NCBI GenBank assembly: GCA_002373555.1
Contig: DFKM01000041.1
Coordinates: forward strand, 1 to 13,232
DNA: 13,232 nt
Direction of reading: 5' to 3'
Source: Lachnospiraceae bacterium UBA3645
GTDB taxonomy: Bacteria; Bacillota; Clostridia; Lachnospirales; Lachnospiraceae
Part shown: piece by piece, positions 6,875 through 13,232 of the stretch
Position numbering within the stretch: the first letter of the stretch is position 1
How the letters are laid out: each line of letters starts with the position of its first letter
Program-made: the position numbers and the translations under genes
Notes under the pieces: model-generated
What the model saw: only the letters and a program-made list of their open reading frames with translations
What the model was told of the DNA's origin: nothing
Database searches by the model: none

Positions 6875-7894
6875 ATGAAGTTATTATCAGTTGCGATCCC
6901 CTGCTACAATTCCGCTGCCTACATGGAGAAGTGCATCAAGTCACTTCTGCCCGGCGGGAAATATGTGGAGATCATTATTGTCGATGACGGTTCTTTTAAG
7001 GATGATACAGCCCGCATCGCGGATGAATATGCCGCGAAATATCCGGATATCGTGAAGGCGGTCCACCAGGAGAACGGCGGTCACGGCGAGGCCGTCAACA
7101 CCGGGCTCATGCACGCCACCGGAAAGTACTTCAAGGTCGTCGATTCGGATGATCATGTCAGCAGAAAGTCCTATAAGAAGGTGCTGGAGACGCTGCGGGA
7201 TCTGACGGAGGCCGGAGAGTATGTCGATATGCTCGTGTGCAATTTCGTCTATGACAAGGAAGGTGCTTCGCACAAGAAGGTGATGCGTTATGACAATGCA
7301 TTCCCGCAGGGCAAGATCTTTTCCTGGCAGGATATGGGCAGGCTCCATACCGGCCAGTATATCCTCATGCATTCGGTCATCTACAGAACGAAGATGCTGA
7401 AGGAATGCGAAATGAAACTGCCGAAGCATACCTTCTATGTGGATAATTATTTTGTCTATCATCCCCTGCCGTATGTGAAGAAGCTGTACTATCTGAATGA
7501 GAATTTCTACAAATACTATATCGGGAGAGAGGACCAGTCCGTCAACGAGAAGATCATGATCAACCGGCTCGACCAGCAGATCCGGGTAAACCGACTGATG
7601 ATCGACGACTGCGATCTGGAGGCGCTTCCCGATAAAAAGGTCGCCCGCTACATGTACAGCTATCTGCTGATCATGACGATCATTTCCTCGATCATGGCGA
7701 TCCGTTCGCACGATCCGGAGAAACTGCAGATGAAGGAAGATCTGTGGCAGTATCTGAAGGATACGCGCCCGGCCATGTACAGAAAGCTCCGGCTGACGCC
7801 GCTCGGCATCGCCGCGCATCTCCCGGGCGAGGCCGGCAGGACCATGTGCGAGAGGGTCTACGGACTGGCGCAGAAGATCTACGGATTCAACTGA
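6875..7894 (+). CDS. Family 2 glycosyltransferase
   Basis: A 339-residue GT-A type glycosyltransferase. The N-terminus LLSVAIPCYNSAAYMEKCI and VDDGS (36-40) form the nucleotide-sugar binding part. HQENGGHGEAVNTGL (64-78) is a typical GT2 block, and DSDD (90-93) is the DxD-type metal site. YVDNYF (188-193) lies where the catalytic base is usually found. No N-terminal signal is seen; one hydrophobic stretch (about 261-276, YSYLLIMTIISSIMAI) may be a membrane-associated helix or part of the core. Members transfer sugars to cell-wall polymers, exopolysaccharide or glycolipids. It stands alone, without flippase or polymerase genes, so its acceptor cannot be inferred. AGGAGG is placed ideally before the ATG. 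It lies 12 bases after the nitroreductase gene and 16 bases before rsmD. Confidence 0.9.
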   Translation: MKLLSVAIPCYNSAAYMEKCIKSLLPGGKYVEIIIVDDGSFKDDTARIADEYAAKYPDIVKAVHQENGGHGEAVNTGLMHATGKYFKVVDSDDHVSRKSYKKVLETLRDLTEAGEYVDMLVCNFVYDKEGASHKKVMRYDNAFPQGKIFSWQDMGRLHTGQYILMHSVIYRTKMLKECEMKLPKHTFYVDNYFVYHPLPYVKKLYYLNENFYKYYIGREDQSVNEKIMINRLDQQIRVNRLMIDDCDLEALPDKKVARYMYSYLLIMTIISSIMAIRSHDPEKLQMKEDLWQYLKDTRPAMYRKLRLTPLGIAAHLPGEAGRTMCERVYGLAQKIYGFN

Positions 7895-7910
7895 CCGGAG
7901 AATACGACCG

Positions 7911-8477
7911 ATGAGAGTGATTGCGGGAAAGGCCGGAAGGCTTCTCTTAAAGAGCGTTCCGGGGTATACAACACGTCCGACGACGGACAAATATAAGGAA
8001 ACATTATTCAATATACTGGCGCCGTATATTCCCGGCGCCCGTTTTCTGGACTTGTTCGCGGGGAGCGGTGCGATCGGCATCGAGGCGCTCAGCCGCGGCG
8101 CCGCAGCGTGCGTGTTCGTTGAAAAGGATATGCGCGCCGTAAAGGTCATCCGGGAAAATCTTGCGCACACGAAGCTGGACGCGGACGCCCGTGTGATGCC
8201 GGGAGACGTGCTTGCCGTTCTGCCCGGCCTGGACAGGGAAGGAAAATGCTTCGATATCATCTTTATGGATCCGCCGTATGCGGCGGGCCGATATGAGGGA
8301 ACCTTATCCTTCCTGGCTTCGTCATCGCTGATCGATGAGGATACGATCATCGTGGCGGAGGCTGCGGATGATCTGGATCTGTCCTTCCTGGCCGGCATCG
8401 GCCTTGCGGAGTACCGGCGGAAGGAATACAAGACGAATATGCATGTTTTTATCAGAAGGAGTACCAATGGAAGATAA
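7911..8477 (+). CDS. rsmD: 16S rRNA (guanine(966)-N(2))-methyltransferase RsmD
   Basis: A 188-residue Rossmann-fold methyltransferase with the RsmD pattern: [10 protein letters not shown] at the start, [15 protein letters not shown] (22-36), the SAM-binding [20 protein letters not shown] (45-64) and the catalytic DPPY (120-123) of N-methyltransferases. It uses S-adenosylmethionine to methylate N2 of G966 (E. coli numbering) in 16S rRNA of the small subunit. The usual DRVRE in the second block is DKYKE here, a mild change. CGGAG lies ten bases before the ATG. The last 11 bases overlap the start of coaD in another frame, so the two are translationally coupled; the rsmD-coaD pair is a very common neighbourhood in Firmicutes, which supports both names. 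Confidence 0.95.
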   Translation: MRVIAGKAGRLLLKSVPGYTTRPTTDKYKETLFNILAPYIPGARFLDLFAGSGAIGIEALSRGAAACVFVEKDMRAVKVIRENLAHTKLDADARVMPGDVLAVLPGLDREGKCFDIIFMDPPYAAGRYEGTLSFLASSSLIDEDTIIVAEAADDLDLSFLAGIGLAEYRRKEYKTNMHVFIRRSTNGR

Positions 8478-9027
8478 AAAAATCCGGATCGGCATCTATC
8501 CCGGGAGCTTTGATCCGATCACGCTGGGACATCTGGATATCATCGAAAGATCCTCGAGACTCTTTGATATTCTGATCGTCGGCGTTCTCGTAAATGCGGC
8601 AAAAAAGCCGTTGTTTTTGGCGGAAGAACGTGTTAAGATGATACAGAGTGTGACTTCTCATATTGACAATGTGAGGGTCTGCTCATTCGGCGGGCTTCTG
8701 GTGGATTTTGCCAAGCGTGAGCATGCCGAATTCATCGTGCGCGGACTGCGCGCCGTGACAGATTTTGAATACGAACTGCAGATGGCTCAGATGAACAGGA
8801 CCATGTGTCCGGGCATAGACACCATTTTCCTTACGACGGATCTCCGCTACGCGTATCTTAGTTCGAGCGTGGTGAAGGAAGTCGCTTCCTACGGCGGGAA
8901 TATCAAGAGATTTATCCCCGACAGCCTGGTCCCTGAGGTGATGAGCCGATGCAATCCCATATCCGCAGACAATAAAGGGAGCCAGGAGGATAAGAAAAAT
9001 GAGCAAGATCGAACAGATCATCAGTGA
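8467..9027 (+). CDS. coaD: Phosphopantetheine adenylyltransferase CoaD, with extended C-terminus
   Basis: Transfers AMP from ATP to 4'-phosphopantetheine to give dephospho-CoA, the penultimate step of coenzyme A synthesis. [19 protein letters not shown] (8-26) holds the TxGH nucleotidyltransferase motif (T19, H22). [20 protein letters not shown] (91-110) is the family block, and [11 protein letters not shown] (130-140) the ISSTxVR-like motif. The true start is the ATG at 8467, preceded by AAGGAG; the reading frame opens further upstream but those codons lie inside rsmD. At 186 residues it is about 25 longer than usual. The extra hydrophilic tail (from about residue 163, rich in Asp, Glu, Lys and Gln) continues 29 bases into the next gene. 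That tail may be a by-product of a lost stop codon or may couple translation to the coiled-coil gene. Confidence 0.95.
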   Translation: MEDKKIRIGIYPGSFDPITLGHLDIIERSSRLFDILIVGVLVNAAKKPLFLAEERVKMIQSVTSHIDNVRVCSFGGLLVDFAKREHAEFIVRGLRAVTDFEYELQMAQMNRTMCPGIDTIFLTTDLRYAYLSSSVVKEVASYGGNIKRFIPDSLVPEVMSRCNPISADNKGSQEDKKNEQDRTDHQ

Positions 9028-9640
9028 AATCGAAGAATATCTTGACGGATGCAAACCGCAGGCATTTTCCGGCAGCAAGAAGATCATCGTGGAGAAGGAT
9101 GTGATCGACGAGATGCTGGTGGAGCTTCGGATGAGCACGCCCGAGGAAATAAAGAAATATCAGAAGATCATCGCAAGCAAGGATGCCATCATGGCGGATG
9201 CCCAGCAGAAGGCAGACGTGATGATCGCGGACGCACAGCGTGAGTCCCAGGCGCTCGTGGATCAGTCGGAAGTCGTACAGCTTGCGAACAGACAGGCCCG
9301 CGATATCGTGGAAGAGGCCCAGTCGCAGGCGCAGGCGATCATCGACGGTGCCGTGACCGAAGCCAATGCGGTCAGAGAAGGTGCCATGAACTATACCGAC
9401 AGCGCGCTGAAGAATCTGCAGACGATCATTTCGCATTCGATGGATGATTCCAAGGCCCGCTTTGATGCGTATCTGAACCAGATGCGCTCCAGCTATGATG
9501 TCATCACTGCGAACCGCAGAGAGCTCGGCATGGCTGCGGGAGAAGCGGCGGAGGAGGAGGAAGAGCCGCTTCCCGATATCGCGATCAGCAGCGCTTCCGA
9601 TGATGATGATTTCGCCATTGATCTTCCTCTCGGCGAATGA
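8999..9640 (+). CDS. Coiled-coil protein of unknown function, often labelled ATPase subunit H-like
   Basis: A 213-residue protein, mostly charged alpha helix. Residues 1-60 ([20 protein letters not shown], then a [14 protein letters not shown] helix) form a compact start. About 60-175 are Ala/Gln/Glu/Asp-rich heptad-like coiled coil with repeated IMADAQ/MIADAQ segments, and the tail from 184 is strongly acidic (EEEEEP, DDDD). It resembles a family I recall next to coaD in Lachnospiraceae genomes, named vacuolar-type H+-ATPase subunit H or DivIVA-like only because of coiled-coil similarity. No other ATPase gene is nearby, so I do not accept that name as a function. There is no signal peptide or membrane segment. 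AGGAGGA about eight bases before the ATG makes the start firm, although it lies inside the end of coaD. A scaffold or cell-division role is possible but unproven. Confidence 0.82.
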   Translation: MSKIEQIISEIEEYLDGCKPQAFSGSKKIIVEKDVIDEMLVELRMSTPEEIKKYQKIIASKDAIMADAQQKADVMIADAQRESQALVDQSEVVQLANRQARDIVEEAQSQAQAIIDGAVTEANAVREGAMNYTDSALKNLQTIISHSMDDSKARFDAYLNQMRSSYDVITANRRELGMAAGEAAEEEEEPLPDIAISSASDDDDFAIDLPLGE

Positions 9641-9664
9641 GAAAGAACTGATCAGATCATTTTG

Positions 9665-9696
9665 AGGGAGCTCCGGCTGCGGCGGCTCCCTGTTTT
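9665..9696 (+). terminator. Terminator-like hairpin after the coiled-coil gene
   Basis: AGGGAGC (9665-9671) pairs perfectly with GCTCCCT (9685-9691) around a GC-rich loop, followed by GTTTTA. The stem is strong, but the U tract has only four T after a G, so termination may be partial. It ends about 20 bases before the pepD start and immediately before the pepD Shine-Dalgarno. I see no clear promoter between hairpin and pepD, so some read-through, or a promoter inside the preceding gene, is needed. Confidence 0.6.
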
Positions 9697-9716
9697 AGAT
9701 AAGGAGGAATCGATAT

Positions 9717-11150
9717 ATGCGTTCAGCACACAATGTCATGAAGTATTTCCGTGAGATCTGCACCATTCCCCATCCGTCCTTCCAGATGGAAGCGATCAGT
9801 GATTACTGTGTGGATTTCGCAAAGAAGAGAGGTCTTGAAGTCACAAAGGATGAAGCCTGCAATGTTGTGATCAGAGTGCCCGGCACATCCAGCAGAAGAT
9901 TTGAGCCGCCCGTGATCCTGCAGGCGCATCTGGATATGGTGCCCGCAGTGGCCGCAGGTGTGACGTTTGATTTTTCGAAGGACAGCCTGCGGCTGGTCGA
10001 AGAGGATGACTGGATCTCTGCCGAAGGAACGACGCTTGGCGCGGACGACGGCATCGGCGTTGCGCTCTGCCTCGCACTCATCGAGACTGATGATATCCCG
10101 CATCCGCCGCTGATCATCGTATTTACAGCGAATGAAGAAGTCGGCATGCTCGGCGCGAAGGCGCTTGATATGAGCACGCTGAAAGCACCCAGGATGATCA
10201 ACCTGGATCACTGTGATGAAGGCTCGGTCGTGATCGGCTGCGCCGGCGGTGCGACTGCAGAGCTGACCCTCCCGATTGAACGGAAAGAGATCAGCGGAAA
10301 GCTCATTCAGATCGAGATCACCGGGATGAAGGGTGGCCACTCCGGAGAGAAGATCCATCTCGGCGGCGCGAATGCGCTCAGAATGCCGGCCAGGATCATC
10401 AGAGAAATGGTCTACAGCGGCCATACCGGATTCGGTATGGCGGAGTACAGCGGCGGTACCGCGGAAAATGCGATCCCGAAGAATTCGCACTGCGTACTGG
10501 CTGTCCCGGAAGAGAATGCGGCGGACGTTCAGGCAGCTGCAGAAGCGGCTGCAGATATCCTGCGCGCCAGATGGAGAAAGAAAGAGCCCGATATGAAGAT
10601 CGAGATCACTTCCTGCGACGGCAGTGCGAATGCTCTGACATTCGAATCTACCCGTGCCTTTGCAAGACTGATCAGAGATATGCCGAACGGCCTTATGAAG
10701 ATGAGCGAAGAAATGCCCGATCTTCCGCAGACTTCCCTGAATCTCGGCAAGGGATGGCTTACCGAAACGGAAGGAAAGCTGGTCTATCTGCTCCGGAGCA
10801 GTGTGGATGCGGAGAAGGAAAGACTGAAGACCGAGGTCGCGAATATCACAAAGGATTACGGCGGAACCGCCGAGTTCTCTGCGGATTATCCCGGATGGCC
10901 CATTAAGCTCGACACGCCTCTGCAGACGCTCGCCGGGATGGTATGGAAGTGGGAGACGGACGAGACGATGGAGATCACAGCCACGCACGGCGGCCTGGAA
11001 TGCGGCCTGTTCGCAGCGGCCTATCCGGATATGGACATCATCTCTGTCGGACCGCAGATGTTCGATATCCATACATCCGATGAGCGGCTGTCCCTATCCT
11101 CCGTCGAACTGGTCTGGAACTTCCTGATCCAGATGATGGAGCAGATGTAA
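9717..11150 (+). CDS. pepD: Aminoacyl-histidine dipeptidase (PepD, M20 metallopeptidase)
   Basis: A 477-residue cytosolic dipeptidase of the M20/carnosinase type that hydrolyses Xaa-His and many other dipeptides. The two-zinc site is fully visible: H71 and D73 in QAHLDMVP, D110 in GADDGIG, E140 and E141 in TANEEVG, D164 in NLDHCDEG and H452 in DIHTSDE. These differ from the residues I recall for Vibrio PepD by a constant 9 positions, so the core is intact. A lid/dimerisation domain (about 185-400), containing GMKGGHSGEKIHLGGAN, interrupts the catalytic domain as usual, and ATHGGLECGLF (422-432) is the C-terminal family block. AAGGAGG nine bases upstream fixes the start. The next gene begins seven bases after the stop, so they share a transcript. 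It probably recycles dipeptides, feeding amino acid pools in an amino-acid-using anaerobe. Confidence 0.95.
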   Translation: MRSAHNVMKYFREICTIPHPSFQMEAISDYCVDFAKKRGLEVTKDEACNVVIRVPGTSSRRFEPPVILQAHLDMVPAVAAGVTFDFSKDSLRLVEEDDWISAEGTTLGADDGIGVALCLALIETDDIPHPPLIIVFTANEEVGMLGAKALDMSTLKAPRMINLDHCDEGSVVIGCAGGATAELTLPIERKEISGKLIQIEITGMKGGHSGEKIHLGGANALRMPARIIREMVYSGHTGFGMAEYSGGTAENAIPKNSHCVLAVPEENAADVQAAAEAAADILRARWRKKEPDMKIEITSCDGSANALTFESTRAFARLIRDMPNGLMKMSEEMPDLPQTSLNLGKGWLTETEGKLVYLLRSSVDAEKERLKTEVANITKDYGGTAEFSADYPGWPIKLDTPLQTLAGMVWKWETDETMEITATHGGLECGLFAAAYPDMDIISVGPQMFDIHTSDERLSLSSVELVWNFLIQMMEQM

Positions 11151-11157
11151 GCGTCTG

Positions 11158-12492
11158 ATGGATGCAAATGCATTGCCGCAGGCTTTCAGAGAGCATCTGA
11201 AAGAACTGCTGGCAGACGAATATAAAGACTATGAAGAGAGCCTGGATGCCGCGCCCTGTGCCGGCATCCGGCTTAATCTTGTCAAATGCCGGAAGTCGGA
11301 TACGGAGATATTCGCCGGAGTTGCAGGCGATCCTGTAAGCTGGTGCGAGGAGGGCTTTTACGTAAAGGAAGGCGCGGCTCCGTCGGAACAGCCGGCTTAT
11401 TTTGCGGGATTATATTATATCCAGGAGCCTTCGGCGATGTCGCCGGCGGCCTTTCTGCCGGTGCGGCCGGGCGCGAGAGTCCTGGATCTGTGCGCGGCGC
11501 CGGGCGGGAAATCCACACAGCTGGCCGGAAAGATGAAAGACGGCGTGCTGTACTCGAATGATATCAGTCCGTCCAGAGGAAGAGCGCTCTTAAAGAATCT
11601 GGAGCGGGCCGGCGTGAAGGATCTTTTTGTGACGGCCGAGACGCCGGCGCACCTGGAACGGCATTTTCGGGAATCTTTTGATTCCGTGCTGGTCGATGCC
11701 CCCTGCTCAGGCGAAGGCATGGTTCGGAAGGATCCGGGCATCCTGAAGGACTGGCTGGAAAGAGGGCCGAAATACTACGCTGCCATGCAGCGGGAGATCC
11801 TCGGATCGGCCGGACGGATGACAGCGGAGGGCGGCTATCTTCTGTATTCCACCTGCACTTTTTCGGAGGAGGAAGACGAAGGTACGATCGAAGATTTCCT
11901 GCAGGAACAGGAGGACTTCGAACTTGTGCCGCTGGCACCTGTTGGCGGAGCAGTGTCCGGAAAGCTCCCCGGCACATTGAAATTCTGGCCCCACAGAGTC
12001 CGCGGAGAAGGCCATTTCCTGGCATTGATGCGAAGAAAGGGAGAACCGGCAGAACGGGACATCCGGGAAGAACAGGCTGTTTCCCTGCCCGGACTGGAAG
12101 GACTTTCCGTCCGTACACGCGGCGCCGGAAAGATCTTCTCGAAAGACGGATTCTGTTATCTCCTCCCGGGAAACGAGAAGGTGATCCCGGGACTGCGGTA
12201 TCTGCGGACCGGTCTTCTGCTCGGAGAGAATAAGGGGAAACGTTTCGTACCGTCGCAGGCGCTGGCCATGGCGATGCGTGCGGAAGATTCGGCCTTTACG
12301 CTCTCGCTCACGGTAGATGACGACAGACTGAAGCGGTACTTAAAAGGCGAGTCCGTGGACAGCACAGGCACCGAACAGGTGCCGGAAGGCGCCAGAATAC
12401 TGATTTTATATGAAAAATGGCCGCTCGGCTTTGCCAAAAAGAACCGGGGGCTTCTGAAGAACGAACTGCATCCCGGCTGGCGGATCATGTGA
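11158..12492 (+). CDS. RsmF-like rRNA cytosine-C5 methyltransferase (NOL1/NOP2/Sun family)
   Basis: A 444-residue S-adenosylmethionine-dependent RNA m5C methyltransferase. Motif I LDLCAAPGGKSTQLA is at 109-123, the motif IV cysteine C183 lies in DAPCSGEG, and the catalytic motif VI cysteine C233 lies in YSTCTFSEEED. FWPHRVRGEGHFLALM (276-291) closes the catalytic domain in RsmF/YebU-type proteins, and about 300-444 form the C-terminal RNA-binding extension, which makes RsmF more likely than RsmB. Members modify 16S rRNA (C1407 in E. coli RsmF), but some Firmicutes homologues act on other sites, so the exact target is uncertain. The start is chosen from position seven bases after pepD; it has no good Shine-Dalgarno, suggesting translation is coupled to pepD. 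Confidence 0.9.
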   Translation: MDANALPQAFREHLKELLADEYKDYEESLDAAPCAGIRLNLVKCRKSDTEIFAGVAGDPVSWCEEGFYVKEGAAPSEQPAYFAGLYYIQEPSAMSPAAFLPVRPGARVLDLCAAPGGKSTQLAGKMKDGVLYSNDISPSRGRALLKNLERAGVKDLFVTAETPAHLERHFRESFDSVLVDAPCSGEGMVRKDPGILKDWLERGPKYYAAMQREILGSAGRMTAEGGYLLYSTCTFSEEEDEGTIEDFLQEQEDFELVPLAPVGGAVSGKLPGTLKFWPHRVRGEGHFLALMRRKGEPAERDIREEQAVSLPGLEGLSVRTRGAGKIFSKDGFCYLLPGNEKVIPGLRYLRTGLLLGENKGKRFVPSQALAMAMRAEDSAFTLSLTVDDDRLKRYLKGESVDSTGTEQVPEGARILILYEKWPLGFAKKNRGLLKNELHPGWRIM

Positions 12493-12548
12493 CCGCAGCC
12501 CGGGGAAGCGAAGAAAGACTGAAGGATCAGGAGAAGGAGGATACGGAG

Positions 12549-13169
12549 ATGAAGTTTACCTGGAAGGGACATTCCTGCTTTGTGGTTGAGGACAAAGGTT
12601 TTAAGGTCGCATTCGATCCGTTCGGCGATGATGCGGTGCCCGGATACGGAAAAGTGCGTGTTACTGCCGATGCGGTGCTCTGCAGTCATGAGCACAGGGA
12701 TCATGCATTCCGGGACGGCGTGAAGATCGAAAAATCCGGTGCGGAAGATCCCTTCGTCATCACGACGGTCGAGTGTCCTCATGATGATGCCGGCGGCAGC
12801 AAGCGCGGCATGAATACGATCTATATTCTGGATGACGGGGAATTCCGTTTCGCCCATTTCGGCGATATCGGCTGCCCGCTCACGGATGCGCAGATCGAAA
12901 AGATCGGAAAGCTGGATCTTGCGCTGGTGCCGGTCGGCGGCTATTTTACGATGGAGCCGGACGGGATCTACGCGCTGATGCAGAAGCTGGATCCGAAGGT
13001 CGTGGTGCCGATGCATTACAGGAACGGCGAGCTGGGCTATCCGGTGATCGGAACGCTGGATGCCTATCTGGATCTGGTGCAGGGCAACATCGTAAAATAT
13101 GACACGAATGAATTTGAACTGACAAAGGATACGCCGGCTCAGACAGCGATATTAAAGTATCTCGGATAA
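12549..13169 (+). CDS. Metallo-beta-lactamase-fold hydrolase (UlaG/UPF0173-like)
   Basis: A 206-residue MBL-fold protein. The opening MKFTWKGHSCFVVEDKG, followed by FDPFG (22-26), is typical of the UlaG/UPF0173-like branch. The metal motif SHEHRDH (46-52) supplies H47, H49, D51 and H52; further likely ligands are H78 (CPHDD), D106 (FGDIG) and H156 (PMHY). The full set suggests an active dinuclear metal hydrolase, perhaps of phosphoesters or lactones; its substrate is unknown. The start is the ATG at 12549, eight bases after AAGGAGG; the frame stays open upstream but those codons fall within the methyltransferase gene. The 56-base gap to that gene has no terminator, so it is probably the last gene of the pepD operon. 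No signal peptide, so cytoplasmic. Confidence 0.9.
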   Translation: MKFTWKGHSCFVVEDKGFKVAFDPFGDDAVPGYGKVRVTADAVLCSHEHRDHAFRDGVKIEKSGAEDPFVITTVECPHDDAGGSKRGMNTIYILDDGEFRFAHFGDIGCPLTDAQIEKIGKLDLALVPVGGYFTMEPDGIYALMQKLDPKVVVPMHYRNGELGYPVIGTLDAYLDLVQGNIVKYDTNEFELTKDTPAQTAILKYLG

Positions 13170-13189
13170 AGATCAGGCGGAAAGAATAA

Positions 13190-13232
13190 GGGACGCCCCG
13201 ACAGAAAAACCTGCCGGAAACAGGGCACGGGG
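13190..13232 (+). terminator. Probable terminator cut by the window end
   Basis: After the hydrolase stop the sequence can fold: CCCCG (13196-13200) pairs with CGGGG (13228-13232), and CCTG (13210-13213) pairs with CAGG (13221-13224) inside. The left arm really begins at GGGACGCCCCG (13190-13200), so the right arm may go on beyond the window. No U tract is visible because the sequence ends here. Confidence 0.35.

Noticed and set aside
8335..8466. Upstream extension of coaD to an earlier ATG.
   Set aside because: These codons lie inside rsmD in another frame and give Arg/Trp/Ser-rich sequence unlike CoaD. The ATG at 8467 has AAGGAG and begins the normal CoaD N-terminus.
6941..8467. A 508-codon open frame on the minus strand opposite the glycosyltransferase and rsmD genes.
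   Set aside because: Both plus-strand genes have clear family motifs and ribosome binding sites. The antisense translation is His/Arg/Leu-rich without recognisable domains, as expected for the shadow of a codon-biased GC-rich gene.
9060..9520. Annotation of the coiled-coil protein as a V-type ATPase subunit.
   Set aside because: The similarity is of the kind all Ala/Glu/Gln-rich coiled coils share, and there are no other ATPase genes in the window.
9723..11072. A 449-codon open frame on the minus strand opposite pepD.
   Set aside because: It lies wholly within pepD, whose metal ligands are all intact, and its composition (many Arg, His and Asp) is that of a shadow frame.
12417..12548. Upstream extension of the MBL-fold gene.
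   Set aside because: The extension overlaps the methyltransferase gene and has no domain similarity. The ATG at 12549 has a perfect AAGGAGG site and starts the fold directly.

Overview
The window looks like a stretch of a Gram-positive, probably clostridial (Lachnospiraceae-like) chromosome. The reasons are a two-subunit iron-sulfur L-serine dehydratase (sdaAB plus sdaAA), a DegV protein, strong AAGGAGG-type ribosome binding sites, tightly packed co-directional genes, and a coaD gene followed by a coiled-coil protein of a type I associate with Lachnospiraceae. Coding DNA is moderately GC-rich, while the main regulatory gap (about 4140-4260) is conspicuously AT-rich. I see no insertion sequence, prophage, CRISPR array, tRNA or rRNA. 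The organism is an inference from gene content.

Layout: (1) 1-1157, plus strand: the 3' end of an L,D-transpeptidase gene, then a DegV-family lipid-binding protein. (2) 1280-4085, minus strand: a serine-use operon transcribed as SLC1-type amino acid transporter, sdaAB, sdaAA, ending in a hairpin terminator in the convergent gap with degV. (3) 4086-4268: a divergent control region with two overlapping promoters and two dyad repeats. (4) 4269-5165, plus strand: a LysR-type regulator, the likely controller of the serine operon. (5) 5307-9640, plus strand: a six-gene run from one good promoter: a NYN-LOTUS-LOTUS protein, a small nitroreductase, a GT2 glycosyltransferase, rsmD, coaD and a coiled-coil protein, closed by a hairpin. 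(6) 9717-13169, plus strand: pepD dipeptidase, an RsmF-like rRNA m5C methyltransferase and a metallo-beta-lactamase-fold hydrolase. The window ends inside what looks like half of another terminator.

How the genes fit together: the transporter brings in a neutral amino acid, most likely serine, which SdaAB/SdaAA deaminate to pyruvate and ammonia. The LysR protein sits where a serine-responsive regulator would be expected. The plus-strand block mixes housekeeping functions (rRNA methylation, coenzyme A synthesis, peptide breakdown) with less understood genes. No complete novel defence or mobile system is visible. The most rewarding points are the NYN-LOTUS-LOTUS protein, the altered cation-site motif of the transporter, the uncharacterised coiled-coil protein coupled to coaD, and the compact divergent regulatory region.
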